DNA of 64,000 nucleotides, taken from the NCBI GenBank assembly GCA_963678705.1, contig OY783217.1, forward strand, positions 2,604,001-2,668,000, read 5' to 3'. The position numbers and the translations under genes were made by a program. Within the stretch, counting starts at the first letter, position 1, and every line of letters begins with the position of its first letter. Shown piece after piece: positions 1 through 12,034 of this stretch. The stretch comes from Panorpa germanica (taxonomy: Eukaryota; Arthropoda; Insecta; Mecoptera; Panorpidae). The notes beneath the pieces were generated by a model. The model was given only the letters and a program-made list of their open reading frames with translations. It had not been told where the DNA came from and searched no databases.

Positions 1-42
1 CTGATCCGTAGTCAGACGCGTTATCCGTTGCGCCACAGGACC
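1..42 (-). tRNA. tRNA-Arg (anticodon ACG), 5' part only
   Basis: On the minus strand the sequence begins GGTCCTGTGGCGCAA and continues through a D-arm (GGATAAC) to the anticodon stem-loop TCTGA-CTACGGA-TCAG, whose loop places ACG at positions 34-36. This matches the conserved animal tRNA-Arg(ACG), which reads CGU, CGC and CGA codons once A34 is changed to inosine. The variable loop, T-arm and acceptor 3' strand lie beyond the left edge of the window. No intron is seen in the part present. Confidence 0.9.
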
Positions 43-528
43 TTGTTGTAATACTATGTAAATGAAAATTTATTCCATTTAATCTACTTTAATAAACTGG
101 TTTAATTACAACTTTAATAAAGTTTAATGATTCTGAAATATAATTAACAATTAAAATTAAAATCTCATCAAATTGTTACGAAATAAACTTAAAAATATAA
201 TCTACATGCAATAATTAAGTTTACAACAATATAATTTTGTTTTAGAATAACTTACTATGTATATGTCGTATTTCTTATTTGTATAATTAATATTATAAGT
301 TTTTTATTGTTTACGGAAAACAAAAATTATTTGTTAATTACGCTTGATTACGCTGCTTTTCAAATATATCAAATGTATAATTCTCTAGTTTACCAACATT
401 CCCGCTATGCAAACTAAACTATTGCAGTTTCCGTACATATATGGTTCCAATATTTACTATAATTAATCCAAGTAAGCATCAAATAATTAAAAAACATGCT
501 GCACACATAAATTTTTTGAATTTTTAAA
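43..528. other. AT-rich non-coding upstream stretch
   Basis: I see no coding exon here. It separates the tRNA gene from the single-exon gene that follows and probably contains that gene's promoter and 5' UTR. I could not place a transcription start or an upstream splice junction. Confidence 0.4.
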
Positions 529-2097
529 ATGTCAATGAAGAAAGGAAAACGTAATTTTGTTGAAAAATATTTGCAATGTTGGCCTTTTAAAAGTCTCTCA
601 AAAAATTCACTGGAACCGTCAAACAGATGTAAAACATTTCCTGCACCACCAGAAGTTACCACAAATGATGAAGACTGTGAATTTATTGTCGAAAAATTAC
701 ATATAACAAAAATACCAAAAAATGTACTTCAGAGCAATGAAAATAACTTTTCTTTGTTAACAAATAAAAACAGAGGATCTACGTCAGTGTCTGAACCAGG
801 AAGTCCTGTAAATCGTGTTCAATCTTCCACTTCAACTATTCCTGAAAAATCAATTAGACGAAAAACACTAAACAGACATAGAAATCGAATATCTGTATCT
901 GATGATCAATCAAGTGAAATTTATGTTCAACAATACAGCGGACAGTCGAGCCAAAGATCAAGCGAACGTTTTAGTCCAAAAAAACTTTTTGCCTCAAATC
1001 AATTAGCTCGCTATTCTGTTTCAGACTTGCAGAATGTTTATGCCTTCAACACAACTCCACGTGAAACTCAGACTTCAAATAATTTGATTGGTGTACGATT
1101 TAGCGAACCAGTAAAATCATTTCCAAATCTCATTGAAAGTCAAGTTAATGAATTAATACAAGTGTCTTCAAATGAGGATTTCATTTCTTCAGCTGACTGG
1201 ACCGTAGAAGAAAGAACTCTGCCTAAAATTAGGACAACTTCTACAGAATCACCCATGCATTTCGAAGCAACAGATAGACATTTAAGTTACTGTGAACTTG
1301 ACGATGAAAATTTGGGAGCACGTGCTCCGCATGTTTCCGAGCCAAAAGTGCATAATACTTTGCAAGTAATCCCAATATTACATAATATAAACAGAAATAA
1401 AACGAATGCGTTAGATATTGATCCAAATGTCCCAGAAAGAGATATTAATGTTTCAAATTATATTCGGCCAAAATATAATGTCAAAACAAAGCGCCAACAA
1501 GGTGGTGATCAACGAGGTCAAATATTGGGTATAAGTAAAAACATGTTTATTGAAGATTTAGGCATCGAAAAGATTGAAACTTTTGAAGACACTAATATTT
1601 TAACAGAACATATGAATTATAATGAACTTCAAGACAAGAAAGAGGACCTAACGAGTGAGAGAGTTTCACATATTAGAAAATATGAAAAACCAGGAGCAAC
1701 AAGCTCCGAAGAACTATGTACTAAAAGTCAAAATAAATTTGTTGCTCCAGAATTAAATTCCAGTAGTAATTATAGGAAAATAAAACCAATACCTAAAGGA
1801 TTACACTTTAGAAACAGAACGGAAAAAATTAGAAAAGATAATACATTAGAATGCCTTGTACATACTGTAGACGAAAATGCACAAAATTCAAAATTCTTAG
1901 AGAAAATGAAATCAACATCACACAACATAGAATTATACAATACTGAAAACATTAATACATTAATAACCCATGACAATAACAGTGAGACACAGTGGGACGA
2001 GAAGCTTCCAAGCAACTTGCAATTGCAATGGAAAATAACAATAAAAAATTCTGCAAAAAGTGGTTTTACAAACGACAACGTCACTAACGTAGATTAA
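529..2097 (+). CDS. Unrecognised 522-residue hydrophilic protein, single exon
   Basis: An open frame of 522 codons without introns, far longer than chance in sequence this AT-rich. Two early methionines (1 and 3) precede a basic start, MSMKKGKRNF; I took the first. I recognise no domain, signal peptide or membrane segment. The protein is rich in Ser, Asn, Glu and Lys, with short repeated acidic-serine motifs (SVSEPGSP near residue 85, SVSDDQSSE near 123, YSVSDLQN near 162), so it is probably largely disordered. A second conserved-looking patch is KRQQGGDQRGQILGISKN around residues 320-340. An AATAAA follows about 75 bases after the stop. It faces the CUB/LDLa gene tail to tail, 132 bases apart. 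It could be a fast-evolving regulatory or structural protein. I do not assign a function. Confidence 0.7.
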   Translation: MSMKKGKRNFVEKYLQCWPFKSLSKNSLEPSNRCKTFPAPPEVTTNDEDCEFIVEKLHITKIPKNVLQSNENNFSLLTNKNRGSTSVSEPGSPVNRVQSSTSTIPEKSIRRKTLNRHRNRISVSDDQSSEIYVQQYSGQSSQRSSERFSPKKLFASNQLARYSVSDLQNVYAFNTTPRETQTSNNLIGVRFSEPVKSFPNLIESQVNELIQVSSNEDFISSADWTVEERTLPKIRTTSTESPMHFEATDRHLSYCELDDENLGARAPHVSEPKVHNTLQVIPILHNINRNKTNALDIDPNVPERDINVSNYIRPKYNVKTKRQQGGDQRGQILGISKNMFIEDLGIEKIETFEDTNILTEHMNYNELQDKKEDLTSERVSHIRKYEKPGATSSEELCTKSQNKFVAPELNSSSNYRKIKPIPKGLHFRNRTEKIRKDNTLECLVHTVDENAQNSKFLEKMKSTSHNIELYNTENINTLITHDNNSETQWDEKLPSNLQLQWKITIKNSAKSGFTNDNVTNVD

Positions 2098-2173
2098 AAC
2101 GAATCAAATACAAATTAAAAATATAATATTTTGTTGAATAATATAAAATTACATTGAAATGATGATTCTTAGA

Positions 2174-2179
2174 AATAAA
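2174..2179 (+). terminator. Poly(A) signal of the 522-residue gene
   Basis: An AATAAA hexamer lies 77 bases after the stop codon, at a normal distance for a short 3' UTR. Only 50 bases further on is the stop codon of the convergent minus-strand gene. Confidence 0.45.
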
Positions 2180-2229
2180 AAATATATAATATGTAAACAT
2201 AATATTTAAAGTAACTAGCATAATTAATT

Positions 2230-3795
2230 TTATTTTGATGTACCTTGTTCATAATTTGTAACTTGCCGCTCAGTTTCTGTTTCTATGACCTTAGTATATT
2301 GAACTCTTAAAGCTACATCTAAAATATTATGCCGTGAATGATGTTGAGCTTTATTTGATCCAAACGTTCTACTATGTAACTTGTATTGATTGTCTGTCTC
2401 ATCAAATACAAAATAAGCTCTTGTTGATTTTTGTGTTTGTGCTTTTACTAGTTGATATATTACAAATATAACAATCACTATTAGTAGAATAATTGTGCAT
2501 ATCAGTGGCAAAAAATTCGTTAGATGATCCTCTACAAATAAAAGTAGCATTTAATAATTTTATAAGTACTTTAATCTTGAATTCAATTCTTCAATATACC
2601 AGTAATTTATATTCACATAAAAGTTATACGAATATTATTCCTATACAGAAGAACTAATATAACTGAAGAAGTAATGAAAATAAGCTGGTAAGTTCAGCTG
2701 GATTAACCTACTATAACAAACTCTAAAATCCTCGTCATATTGTCCAGGTGTAGCACAATTCAAGTTTCCATCGCAAACAACATCTGCTGTTAAACAGAAT
2801 TTTCGATCGTCAAAAAAGCAATGAACTTGATAGTCCGCATTGCATGTCGTATTTGTATCTAAAAGAAATTATAATTAATACACTAAGAAGGTTTGCTAAT
2901 AACTAGTCAAAAAATATATATATTCATAATCACATCTGGCTGATGTTGCAGTTATCTTAACGGAATCAAATTTGACTTTACCACTCTTCACACGTATTTT
3001 AACTTTGTTGCTCATAACGAAACTTAATATAGGTTCTGAAACAGAAGTCTCTTTAGCTGCGACTCTCTGCATTTCACTAAGACGATATGATGTTCTTTCA
3101 TTCAAATCTGAAACCTTTAAACCATCTTGAAATCTACATTTCCTTTATAATTTGAATATTGGGTCAAAGTTACAACATAAAATATTTGATAAGTAATCAT
3201 TACTTATACGAGAGTTAATACCGCATTTATCAATTCATGATAAAATAAAAAATTGTTTGAAAATGTATTATTAACGATTACAAAACTGATCAACATTAGT
3301 ATGATCAATGAGTTGATTTTAATTTAAGTTATTGATTTGTCTCAAATACAATACTTACAGTTAATACATTGGTCAAATCGCTGTATATTTCGGAACTGTT
3401 TCCATGTGTATCTCCAGGAAATTCGAATACCATAATAATAGAATTGCCTGTCCCTGCTAAGATGTTAATAGAACAATCGCTTTCATAAACATGTTCAGTT
3501 ATAATGAAAACTATGGCATCGGATTGCCCCATGTCAAATGTTAGGTATTTTGTAACCAATAGTTTATTAAGACACAATTCAGTTAAATCTGAAATACAAA
3601 TTTTAGAATTTAATAACAAGTATATTTGTTTACATATACATTTACTAGTTATAGCTAGAACAAACACATAATACATTAATATAACAATCTACCTTGGTAG
3701 TTATATTCGAATTCCTCATCGAAGCCAAATCCTTGTTGGGTTATACAGAAAATAAATATTGCTATAGTGAAAACATTTTTTGTAAGAATTGTCAT
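2230..3795 (-). CDS. Type I membrane protein with CUB-like and LDLa-like domains, five exons, 319 residues
   Basis: Exons 3795-3693, 3588-3355, 3107-2934, 2858-2712 and 2531-2230 join with consistent phase-1 junctions and add up to exactly 320 codons with the stop. Residues 1-24 form a signal peptide (MTILTKNVFTIAIFIFCITQ, then QGFG). Residues about 35-170 resemble a CUB domain: a cysteine-bounded beta-rich stretch with DSVKITATSARC at its end. A compact six-cysteine LDL-receptor class A-like module follows (about 172-215, CFFDDRKFC, VVCDGNLNC, YDEDFRVC), then one membrane span (LICTIILLIVIVIFVIYQLV) and an approximately 75-residue cytoplasmic tail. CUB-LDLa membrane proteins usually bind ligands or act as auxiliary receptor subunits. 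Neto has this order but two CUB domains and is longer, so I give no symbol. The donor of exon 2 is uncertain: a stronger GTAAGT four bases earlier gives a stop in exon 3, so I used the GTATTG that keeps the frame. Confidence 0.72.
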
Positions 3796-4300
3796 GACTT
3801 GGATATGCCATTTTACTTTTAAGTATTGCAAACACTTTTAATTTAGTACTTTAAAAACAAAAGTAATTTCACTGTTTAGGCGGTGTACTCTACTCTGTCA
3901 CAGAGATCTCCTTTTTGTCAGATTGTTGCCAACAGAAAAGAATTGAACTTACATTTTGATTTCATAATCCATTTTACTAAAAGTTTTGAAAGCATTTTTG
4001 GATTAATTGAAATACAATTATAATCTCAATTCTATCATATCTAGGTTAGACTTACATTTGATTGCTTAAGATATTGTTAAATTAAGGCATAACGTTATTT
4101 AGGAAATACAGTAAATTTCATTTTAAAAATATATAGTTCATTTATATACAACACCGTGAGTTTTGGAGCTAGTGTACATCTCTGGTGAACGTGCAAAGTG
4201 GCGCTGCATGCTTTTTCTAGCGAACAACAGTGGGGCTGCAGAGCTCACCAGCTCTCGACTGCAGTCTAAAACCAAACATGGCTGCGTACAATGCTAACAT
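3796..4300. promoter_or_regulatory. Divergent promoter region between the CUB/LDLa gene and Trf2
   Basis: The minus-strand gene starts translation at 3795 and Trf2 transcription appears to start near 4303, so about 500 bases must hold both promoters. The right half (4150-4300) is clearly richer in G and C than its surroundings, with several GCTGCA/GAGCTC-type short palindromes. I see no TATA box at a suitable distance on either strand. Confidence 0.45.
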
Positions 4301-4395
4301 TCAGTTGTAAAGTTTCGTGTGTCATTTGTTAATCAAAATAATATATTACTCATCAGTTTATTGTGAATTGTTTATAGCTAATCACTCTTGTTAAG
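4301..4395 (+). promoter_or_regulatory. Trf2: Trf2 initiator and 5' UTR exon
   Basis: TCAGTTG at 4301 matches the arthropod initiator (TCAGT), putting the start at the A of 4303. The short non-coding exon ends at 4395 with a strong donor (AAG|GTGAGT). The matching acceptor (CTTTAG) ends at 4741, so the second exon runs from 4742 and carries 26 bases of 5' UTR before the start codon. Confidence 0.6.
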
Positions 4396-4767
4396 GTGAG
4401 TATTACGGATGTGTGATATTCTTCTATATATGAGGCTGTATTTAATTCCAATGTTTTTTTATACAAATTCATTGTGTGCTTGTTACATGCTACTGATATG
4501 TATATATACATATATATGAATTTGCAAATTTTTTGAAGAGTTCTTCCCTTTTTATTTAACGGAAAATGTAATATTTTTAATTTTGATTAAGATGTTAGTG
4601 CATTTATATGATGCATGTGTACCCCATGGCTATAAATTGTAATTTTTATTAGCACTTCCGATAAAGGCAGGGCGGGCCTGCATTCTCGGGGTTATCACAA
4701 GGGTCGTGATATAAAAATCTGACAGTAAATAATATCTTTAGGTTACGATTCACTCCAAGACGGAGAT

Positions 4768-6643
4768 ATGGCTACCCTCTTACAAAAAAATGGAATGAAA
4801 TCTTTACCAAACGGCGGTTCGATGGTACACCCACATCAAATGCACGAGAAAGCCCCAGTTCACGAAATACCTAGTGAAATACCGCTAAATGATACTTCCA
4901 TGGTTGAAGAACAGCCAGTCGAAGAGCAAGAACCAGAAATTGATATTGTTATCAATAATGTTGTGTGCAGCTTTAGCGTGAGGTGCCACTTAAATCTACG
5001 TGAAATAGCTTTGCATGGTGGAAATGTTGAATTCCGTCGTGAAAATGGAATGGTCACAATGAAACTTCGAAGACCTTATACCACAGCTTCTATATGGTCA
5101 TCTGGAAGAATAACATGCACTGGAGCTACTAGTGAGGAACAAGCTAAAGTTGCAGCTCGACGTTATGCCCGATGTCTTCAAAAATTAGGCTTCCAGGTTC
5201 GGTTTCAAAATTTTCGTGTTGTAAATGTTCTTGGAACATGCTCCATGCCTTTTACAATTAAAATTACAGCATTTTCAGAAAAGCACAAGGAACATGCGGA
5301 GTAAGTATAAGTTATTTATACTTATTAATTATTAGTTAGCTAAAGTAGCACTCATCGAGAGTTTGGTGGTATGGACCACGTGCTTTGGAGAGCATGGACC
5401 TGATGAGAGAAAAGTTGTTATTGGTTATAATTGAATATGAGCAAGAAGGTTGTTAATTGGAAAAATAATTAGAGAAATAGAAAGGACCACATAGTGGCCT
5501 CCCAGTACTCTTTAACAAGTGCCTTTCAATAATTTAATGGGGCACTTATAAGATATCATTATTTTTAAATAAGTTGCGTTTATAAATTATAAAATATTAA
5601 TACATTCTCCTACTCTTGTGTAAATAAAATATTAACACGCTGTAAAAGAACAGACGTTGAAACAGACTCTCAGACAAATGTGCAAACACAGACTCTTTTC
5701 TGTGGAATAATAAAATGTAATACATATGAAGTTAATAATCTCTATAGCGAAACTATTGCTAGTTAAATAATCAGTTCAGCAGTTCATAAAGTAATTTTAA
5801 AATTTGTAAAATAATTTTGGGTAAAACTTCTACATAAATAAGCTCTAACTAATTGGTTTTATAAACCATAAATCTAAACAGAAATTTAATATTCAAGCAA
5901 TTATTTACAATAATTTTATATTAGTTTAGATAATTATATTTTTAATATTGCTATATAAACCAGTATGTATATGATTTGTTTCTTCTTTAAGCTATGAACC
6001 TGAATTACATCCTGGAGTAACGTATAAAATAAAAGAGATAAAAGCTACACTGAAAATCTTCTCCACTGGTAGCATTACAGTCACAGGTATGATATGTATT
6101 GAAATATTAATTTAAATACAATGAAACACATAACCATTCTTTTCTTAAAAATATAACTATAAGATGTTATGGGTTACGGTTTTAATCGATACTTTATGCA
6201 ATTTTTTTTAAATTTTTTACAAAAAAAATAATTATTTGTTTGTAGTTTATGTTAACGAAAAGATGAACCAAGTTTAATGTTTACGATTTCATGGATATTA
6301 GTGTTTAATGATGAGACTGTAAATATTAAACATATAAAGCAAATATTAAAATATAACAAAATGTAAAATGTGAACAGATCCAGTATTCGCATAAAACAGA
6401 TGTTTGATTTGTTTTTCAGCTCGCAGTGTGTTGGATGTCCAGGCAGCCATAGAACATATTTTCCCATTAGTATATGAATTTCGTAAACAGCGTACAGCAG
6501 CTGAAGAGGAATTATGGTTAGCAAAACGTTCAAATAAAGCAAAAAGACGAAAATCTGAAGTGATTGTAGAACAACCACAAGTAGTCGAACATATGTCTGA
6601 AGACGAATTAGAAGATTCCGAAGTTGAGAAAGACTGGAACTAA
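4768..6643 (+). CDS. Trf2: TBP-related factor 2 (TATA-box-binding protein-like 1)
   Basis: Three coding exons, 4768-5300, 5992-6086 and 6420-6643, join in phases 2 and 1 to 283 residues. After an acidic, probably disordered N-terminus of about 55 residues comes the saddle-shaped TBP-like core made of two repeats. The first is IDIVINNVVCSFSVRCHLNL through WSSGRITCTGATSEEQAK, ending in the linker with ARRYARCLQKLG. The second is RFQNFRVVNVLGTCSMPFTI through FSTGSITVTA, with the closing helix DVQAAIEHIFPLVYEFRK. The diverged first repeat and the missing TATA-contacting phenylalanines mark it as TRF2/TBPL1, not TBP. Known family role: in the nucleus it replaces TBP at TATA-less promoters (histone H1, ribosomal protein genes in flies) and binds TFIIA and TFIIB. 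A basic stretch (KRSNKAKRRK) and an acidic tail (SEDELEDSEVEKDWN) follow the core. The start ATG is the first in exon 2. Confidence 0.93.
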
Positions 6644-6762
6644 AAACCTTTATTAAGCATGATCAATTAACGATTGTGAAATTGAACTTTTTATTTAAAT
6701 GGAGTAAAACATTCACAATTATTGCAAAAACCAAAGACTTGAGGTAACTAACGGAGTAGATT

Positions 6763-6768
6763 AATAAA
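6763..6768 (+). terminator. Trf2: Possible proximal Trf2 poly(A) signal
   Basis: An AATAAA lies about 120 bases after the Trf2 stop. In such AT-rich sequence the hexamer recurs by chance, so longer 3' UTRs ending further right are equally possible. Confidence 0.3.
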
Positions 6769-9700
6769 ATCACATAATATAATTTTATTTGTATCCTATA
6801 AATTAATTGATATTTTCTTAAATACAAATATATGTTGGTTTTGAATAATGCATATTCCGTTAGTTATGAAAATGAGCTGCTCTCAAGAAATTACCACAAA
6901 ATTATCATTGTCATTCTCCTATCTGAGATAGAAAGGAAGATCAGTCGAATGAGACTAAAAATGAATAAAGAGATTTTGAAAGTGGCTTTACAGGTATTTG
7001 AAAGAAATATACATTTTTAGTTCCTACATCGTTTCTAAAAGCGTTACTTGTATATATCCACGAAAAACGACTAGGAAAATCAAATCATTGCTTCAGAAAA
7101 TTTATGAAAATGATACCATGTGTATCATGAGTGACAGTGTAACTAAGTGAATTTTAAAACTATCTTGAGTGATTGGTAAAATAAAAATAGCAGAAAAGAC
7201 TGCATCAATAGAATAAAACCAAAAAAAAAAAGAAACAAAAAAATAGATATTTAAATATCGTGTGTTAAAAAGTTGTGGCAATGTTTTTTTTTACTGTGAA
7301 TCTATGAGAGCATTCATTAAATAGTTAATTAATATCTAGTTCAATAATAATAAAATGAAAACTTGTTAATCAGTGAGTAGATTTTAGTGCTAATTCAGAG
7401 TTCTCCATGTTTTAATTTGTTTTCGAGTAAGCTTGTTTGAAGCGTTTTATATGTATTTGTACTAAATATTTCAAACTCAAAATCTCACTGAATGTGAACA
7501 ATTTGATTTGTCTGCTTGACAATACTCAATTAGGGTTATTGACATTGTGTTTTAATTTTTCTCTCCACCGATAACTTAAAAAGTAGTTTAAATAAAATTC
7601 ATTATCATATAAAATATAGTGTTACTGTAATTAAAAAAATATTTCCTAATGAACATAAGTTAATTCATGTTTTCGTTTTCTATTATTAGCTGTTCCATAC
7701 ATGCATTGTTATTTATTTTACATATTACTTGTAATATTTTGCTTAGGAATCAATTTAATTAGAAAATTAGATATATATATTATGAATATAGATATAATTA
7801 TGTATAAAAATGAGACGGTATAATTATTGAAATTTACCATTTTAAATTCTCTTCGTTTTATTGAAATTCTTTTATATTTAGTATGTACTTTAATTCTTGT
7901 TTGTGTAAAAGCTATTATGAGTATTTACTTTATATTATAAATTTTTGATAGAAAATGGTGCAAATTATTAGATAAATATTTGATGTCTCTGAAATAATGA
8001 ATGATTGACAATAAAAATAACACCTTCGATTATTAAGTGTATTGAATATAAAATAATTGCAATTTATTTATTTATTGTCTCTTTTTCTAGATTAGTAATT
8101 TCGCTTAGAGCTTGCAACGTGTAAAAACTTTATATTTATGTCTTAATGCGTAGTATTTTTCTTAATTTTATATACAAATCTTATGACCTATTTATGTTAA
8201 ATATTATATATTATACACTTGTTCAATTCATGTACAATAACTAAATACATATTTAATATGTTTTGTCATTTTCTAAAATATAATTATATAAATATAAAAA
8301 ATACTCATGTTTCACTATTAATAACTAGAAATTGCAATTCACACTGTACTCAGTAATGAATCAAATTTGCATAAAAAACTGACTGAGATAAATAAAAATT
8401 CTGAAATCATTACACATACTGTTATGTTTAAAAAATGATAATTTTACTAAAACAAGCCAGTTAGTGTAAACTTTAGAAAATATGTATTAAATACAATGAA
8501 CATACATATTTCTAATCATAAATTGTTTGCTTAATTATATAGATAAAGTAAAAATCAAGCCATACTTGTTATTATATATGCAATAAACTACAGAATTGTT
8601 AAAACTGATATATTATAAACATATATGTGTCACCAGAAATTGATGCATTTTAAAAACATTACACATACTCTGGAGACAAATTGTGCAAAAATTATAAACC
8701 ATATCTTTTTTATTTATTAATTAATAAACCGAATAGACAAGTCAACGGATATTAGCACTAATTTCCTGGGTTACCCTAAAAGTTCTAAAACTAACGAAAT
8801 AATTGTCGAAATCGCGATTTTGTTGATTAATTAAATTTTACTGATTAGCAAATATTTGAACATATCGAGTCCATAATTTCAAAGATTTGTTCAAATGTGT
8901 GTGATGTTTTATTGATGTTTTCATTTAAAAGAAGATGAATATGCTAAATAATTGAATATAATATATTTGCATACATACATACCTAAAAGTAATAAAAACG
9001 AATAAATAAAATTGAAATTTAAAAAATATAGTAAATATTAAAATAATACACATATTGAAAGCTATATGTAATAAAAAATTAAAAGTAACAAGCAAGTGTG
9101 TTCAAGCAATATTTCAGAAAAATATGTATTTAAAGTGCCGAAAGTGTCTTTTTTTAAAAAACATGTTTTTAAGTAAAATTTTCTGCTATTTCCTATACTC
9201 GAGTATGTACATTTATGTATTTTTAAAATAATGTTATATATTTCTAAATTAAATAGTCTCATGACATCTTCAATTAATTTTCATAATAAGAGAAGAAGAT
9301 ATTTTTCAAAATATTTAATTTGTAATGGTTTCTGTTATAGAGAAACAGTTATTTGTAAATATATTTAGCTTTTATTGCTTATTTATTATATCTTCCAAAA
9401 ATGCATTAAATATTATTTTTAAGTAAAAGTATAATATAATCATTTGATTGTCTAATTGATAAACGTGAAGTCATTACTATATAATTGTATTTTATTTTAC
9501 TTTAGTAACTTTTAGTGTAAAATTTCATAATATAATATATAGTGCCTCAATTAGTAAAATGGTGCGCAGAAAGTCTACAGGACTGCCTGTGCCACCATCA
9601 GTGCCGAAGTACTAAAATAACACGTGTCGTTTGTTGTTATTGCTGGTGACAACATCTTTAGAGTGGCCAATTAATGCCTTAAGAGGAGATATTGGAATAG

Positions 9701-11425
9701 ACTTGTTGAATGAAAAATTACAAAATTCATTGCATTTGATTGTGATCTTAAGTTTTGTACGGACTCCTTTGTAAACATGTTTATTCTTTTTTATATACGA
9801 GTATAGCAAATTAACCCTTATATGAGTATGAGTATATTACATTATTTGTAAAATTTAAATATTATACATAATGCGTGAAATATAATAAAATATATAACAT
9901 TATTTTATTGTTGATACTATTTTTCATATAATCATTTTATAAATAAGTCAAATGGCACAATATTATTTCCATCATAAGTCAGTATATTATACTATACTAT
10001 AAGTTCCATGTTCATTTTTTAATATGAAATATAAATATAAAAATATATACAGGTATAATAAAAAATAATAACTTTTAAAAAGTAATAAATTACTATACGT
10101 ACGTATTTATAATATAAAAATACATACATTCTGTCAATTCTCATTCACAGATATATTTGAATTTTTTATGTGTTTTCGTTAAAACTATGAATGTGGATGT
10201 ACACCTATATCTGTGTTCTATGTTACTTAATTAAAAAAAAAAATAAAATCATTGCAAGATGATGACCAAACGACATCAATTTACAAATAAGTTGTCAACT
10301 GTCTCCTTTACATACCAAATATTTTTAACTTTTGTACATTTAATAAAATCTTGAATACATAAGATGAGTTATAATACGTTGAATATAAATATGAAGTACG
10401 AGTATAATCAGTTCTATGTTGAATCATTTTAGTTGTAAAAATAACGCAAACGTTAGCTGAATTTGCTATAACGATTAAATGGCTTGTTTTATATAACGCT
10501 TGTGTTTTTTTAACATAAAAGATTGAACATAGGGCTGAATATATGCAATAGCTTGCTTTTGTTTTATTTATGTAGATGAATCCATTAACTGTAATTGAAA
10601 GATTTTATGTTGTCACTCACTGCTAATAAACTTTTCTAATTGGCATGCAATTAGAAATATATAATTTATGATTACTGGTGAAGAATTTAATTCTAGTCCC
10701 AATGTTGTGTATGTTTATTATTGATTTTAAAATTGAAATGATCGTAGATATATAGTTTAGTCAGTGGTACCAAGGAGGTTAATGGATGAACATGTACTTA
10801 AGAAAATACAAAAACATTTGATATAAAAGTATACTGTCGTATGTCCTATAAAATAAAAAACTGTGCTTCTAAGGATCAGTGTACCTTATTTTCGTTAGAT
10901 AATTTTTGTATAAATTTGAACGAAGATAAGTGGAATAAATTGACCAATCACGTTTCATATTTGTAATTAAAATTATTTATAAAAAATGTAGTAACATTAT
11001 TTATAGTAAATAAATTTGTGTAGTTTAATCATAAATTGATGTTACGGAAATATGTAATTAATTTAAATATCTGAGCATTAATGAATTAATTTTAATTAAG
11101 TAAAGAAATTATTCTTAATTTAATGACATTATACAATTCTATAAAAACGAAGTTGTCTTTTATTTATATAACTTTAAAATAAAGGTACTTTTTAACATAT
11201 TACTTCTTTCAGGAGATTTTAAACCTTTGAAACAGACTGCCGCATTTTATTTATTATGAATTTGCATAACAATTTGCGTATTGTTAATATAACAACATTG
11301 AGTTAAATCCTCAGATTAATTTATCAACAGAATACAGCAAGTAGCAGATCTTAGAAAAGTCAAATTAAAATTCAGCTTTCAGAATTTAAATAAAAATAAT
11401 TCGAAAATATATTTATATTATTATA
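6769..11425. other. Long AT-rich non-coding stretch after Trf2
   Basis: No coding exon is supported across about 4.7 kb. It may hold a long Trf2 3' UTR, as many AATAAA hexamers occur. The only local rise in complexity is around 9550-9790, where an 18-codon frame starting at 9559 on the plus strand and a 65-codon frame on the minus strand overlap. Neither resembles a protein I know. Confidence 0.45.
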
Positions 11426-12034
11426 TTTAATGTAGTGTAAATTAAGTTGCAAATAATCCAGGCGTAATAAAATTGATGTGCCATCTGTTAAACAATTATT
11501 AACAATACATATTTTACGCTATTCGTAAATAGATACCGCTAGTAGATGTAGTATCGACATGATCAGATCTTTATTAATTTATTATTTATAATATTAATTA
11601 TTATTAATGTATTAGATTAAATACATTTCTTATATATGTATACATAATATTATTATAATAAAGTTTGCAAGAATATTGGATTGATTCTAACAATAAAACA
11701 AACTCTGAGAGCAATTATGTAAGAAGTAGCTTATGTTGCTAGCAATTCAGGCGTATCGGTTTCATAATCTATATTTTACAAGACATAAATTAATATTTAA
11801 TTAATGTACAGAAAGCATCTAATAATAGAGGCATGCTACAATAGTAATAATACAGGTAAATAATAACATTTTTAATTTAATAATAAGATTAAAAGGATCA
11901 GAACTTTTTTTATTTACTAGGGACATCTATTTACGAATAGTGTAAAATATGTATTGTTAATAATTTGATTAACAGATGGCACTTCGATTTCATTGCGCCT
12001 GAATTAACTGCAACTTAATTTACACTTCATTAAA
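11426..12034. mobile_element. Old DNA-transposon derivative with long terminal inverted repeats
   Basis: The first ~110 bases (TTAATGTAGTGTAAATT, later GTGCCATCTGTTAA and ACAATACATATTTTACGC) reappear reverse-complemented at the right end, around 85-90% alike by eye. Weaker similarity (CTTTCAGA plus A/T runs) continues outward to about 11380 and 12100, so the true repeat may be longer. The ~390-base centre is AT-rich and codes for nothing. It is a non-autonomous, foldback-like or MITE-like element. I could not assign a superfamily, and no clear target duplication is seen. The divergence of the arms suggests an old insertion. Confidence 0.7.

Noticed and set aside
9559-9615. 18-codon frame MVRRKSTGLPVPPSVPKY
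   Set aside because: It is too short, with no promoter or splice evidence and an overlapping minus-strand frame. It is probably chance or an old fragment.
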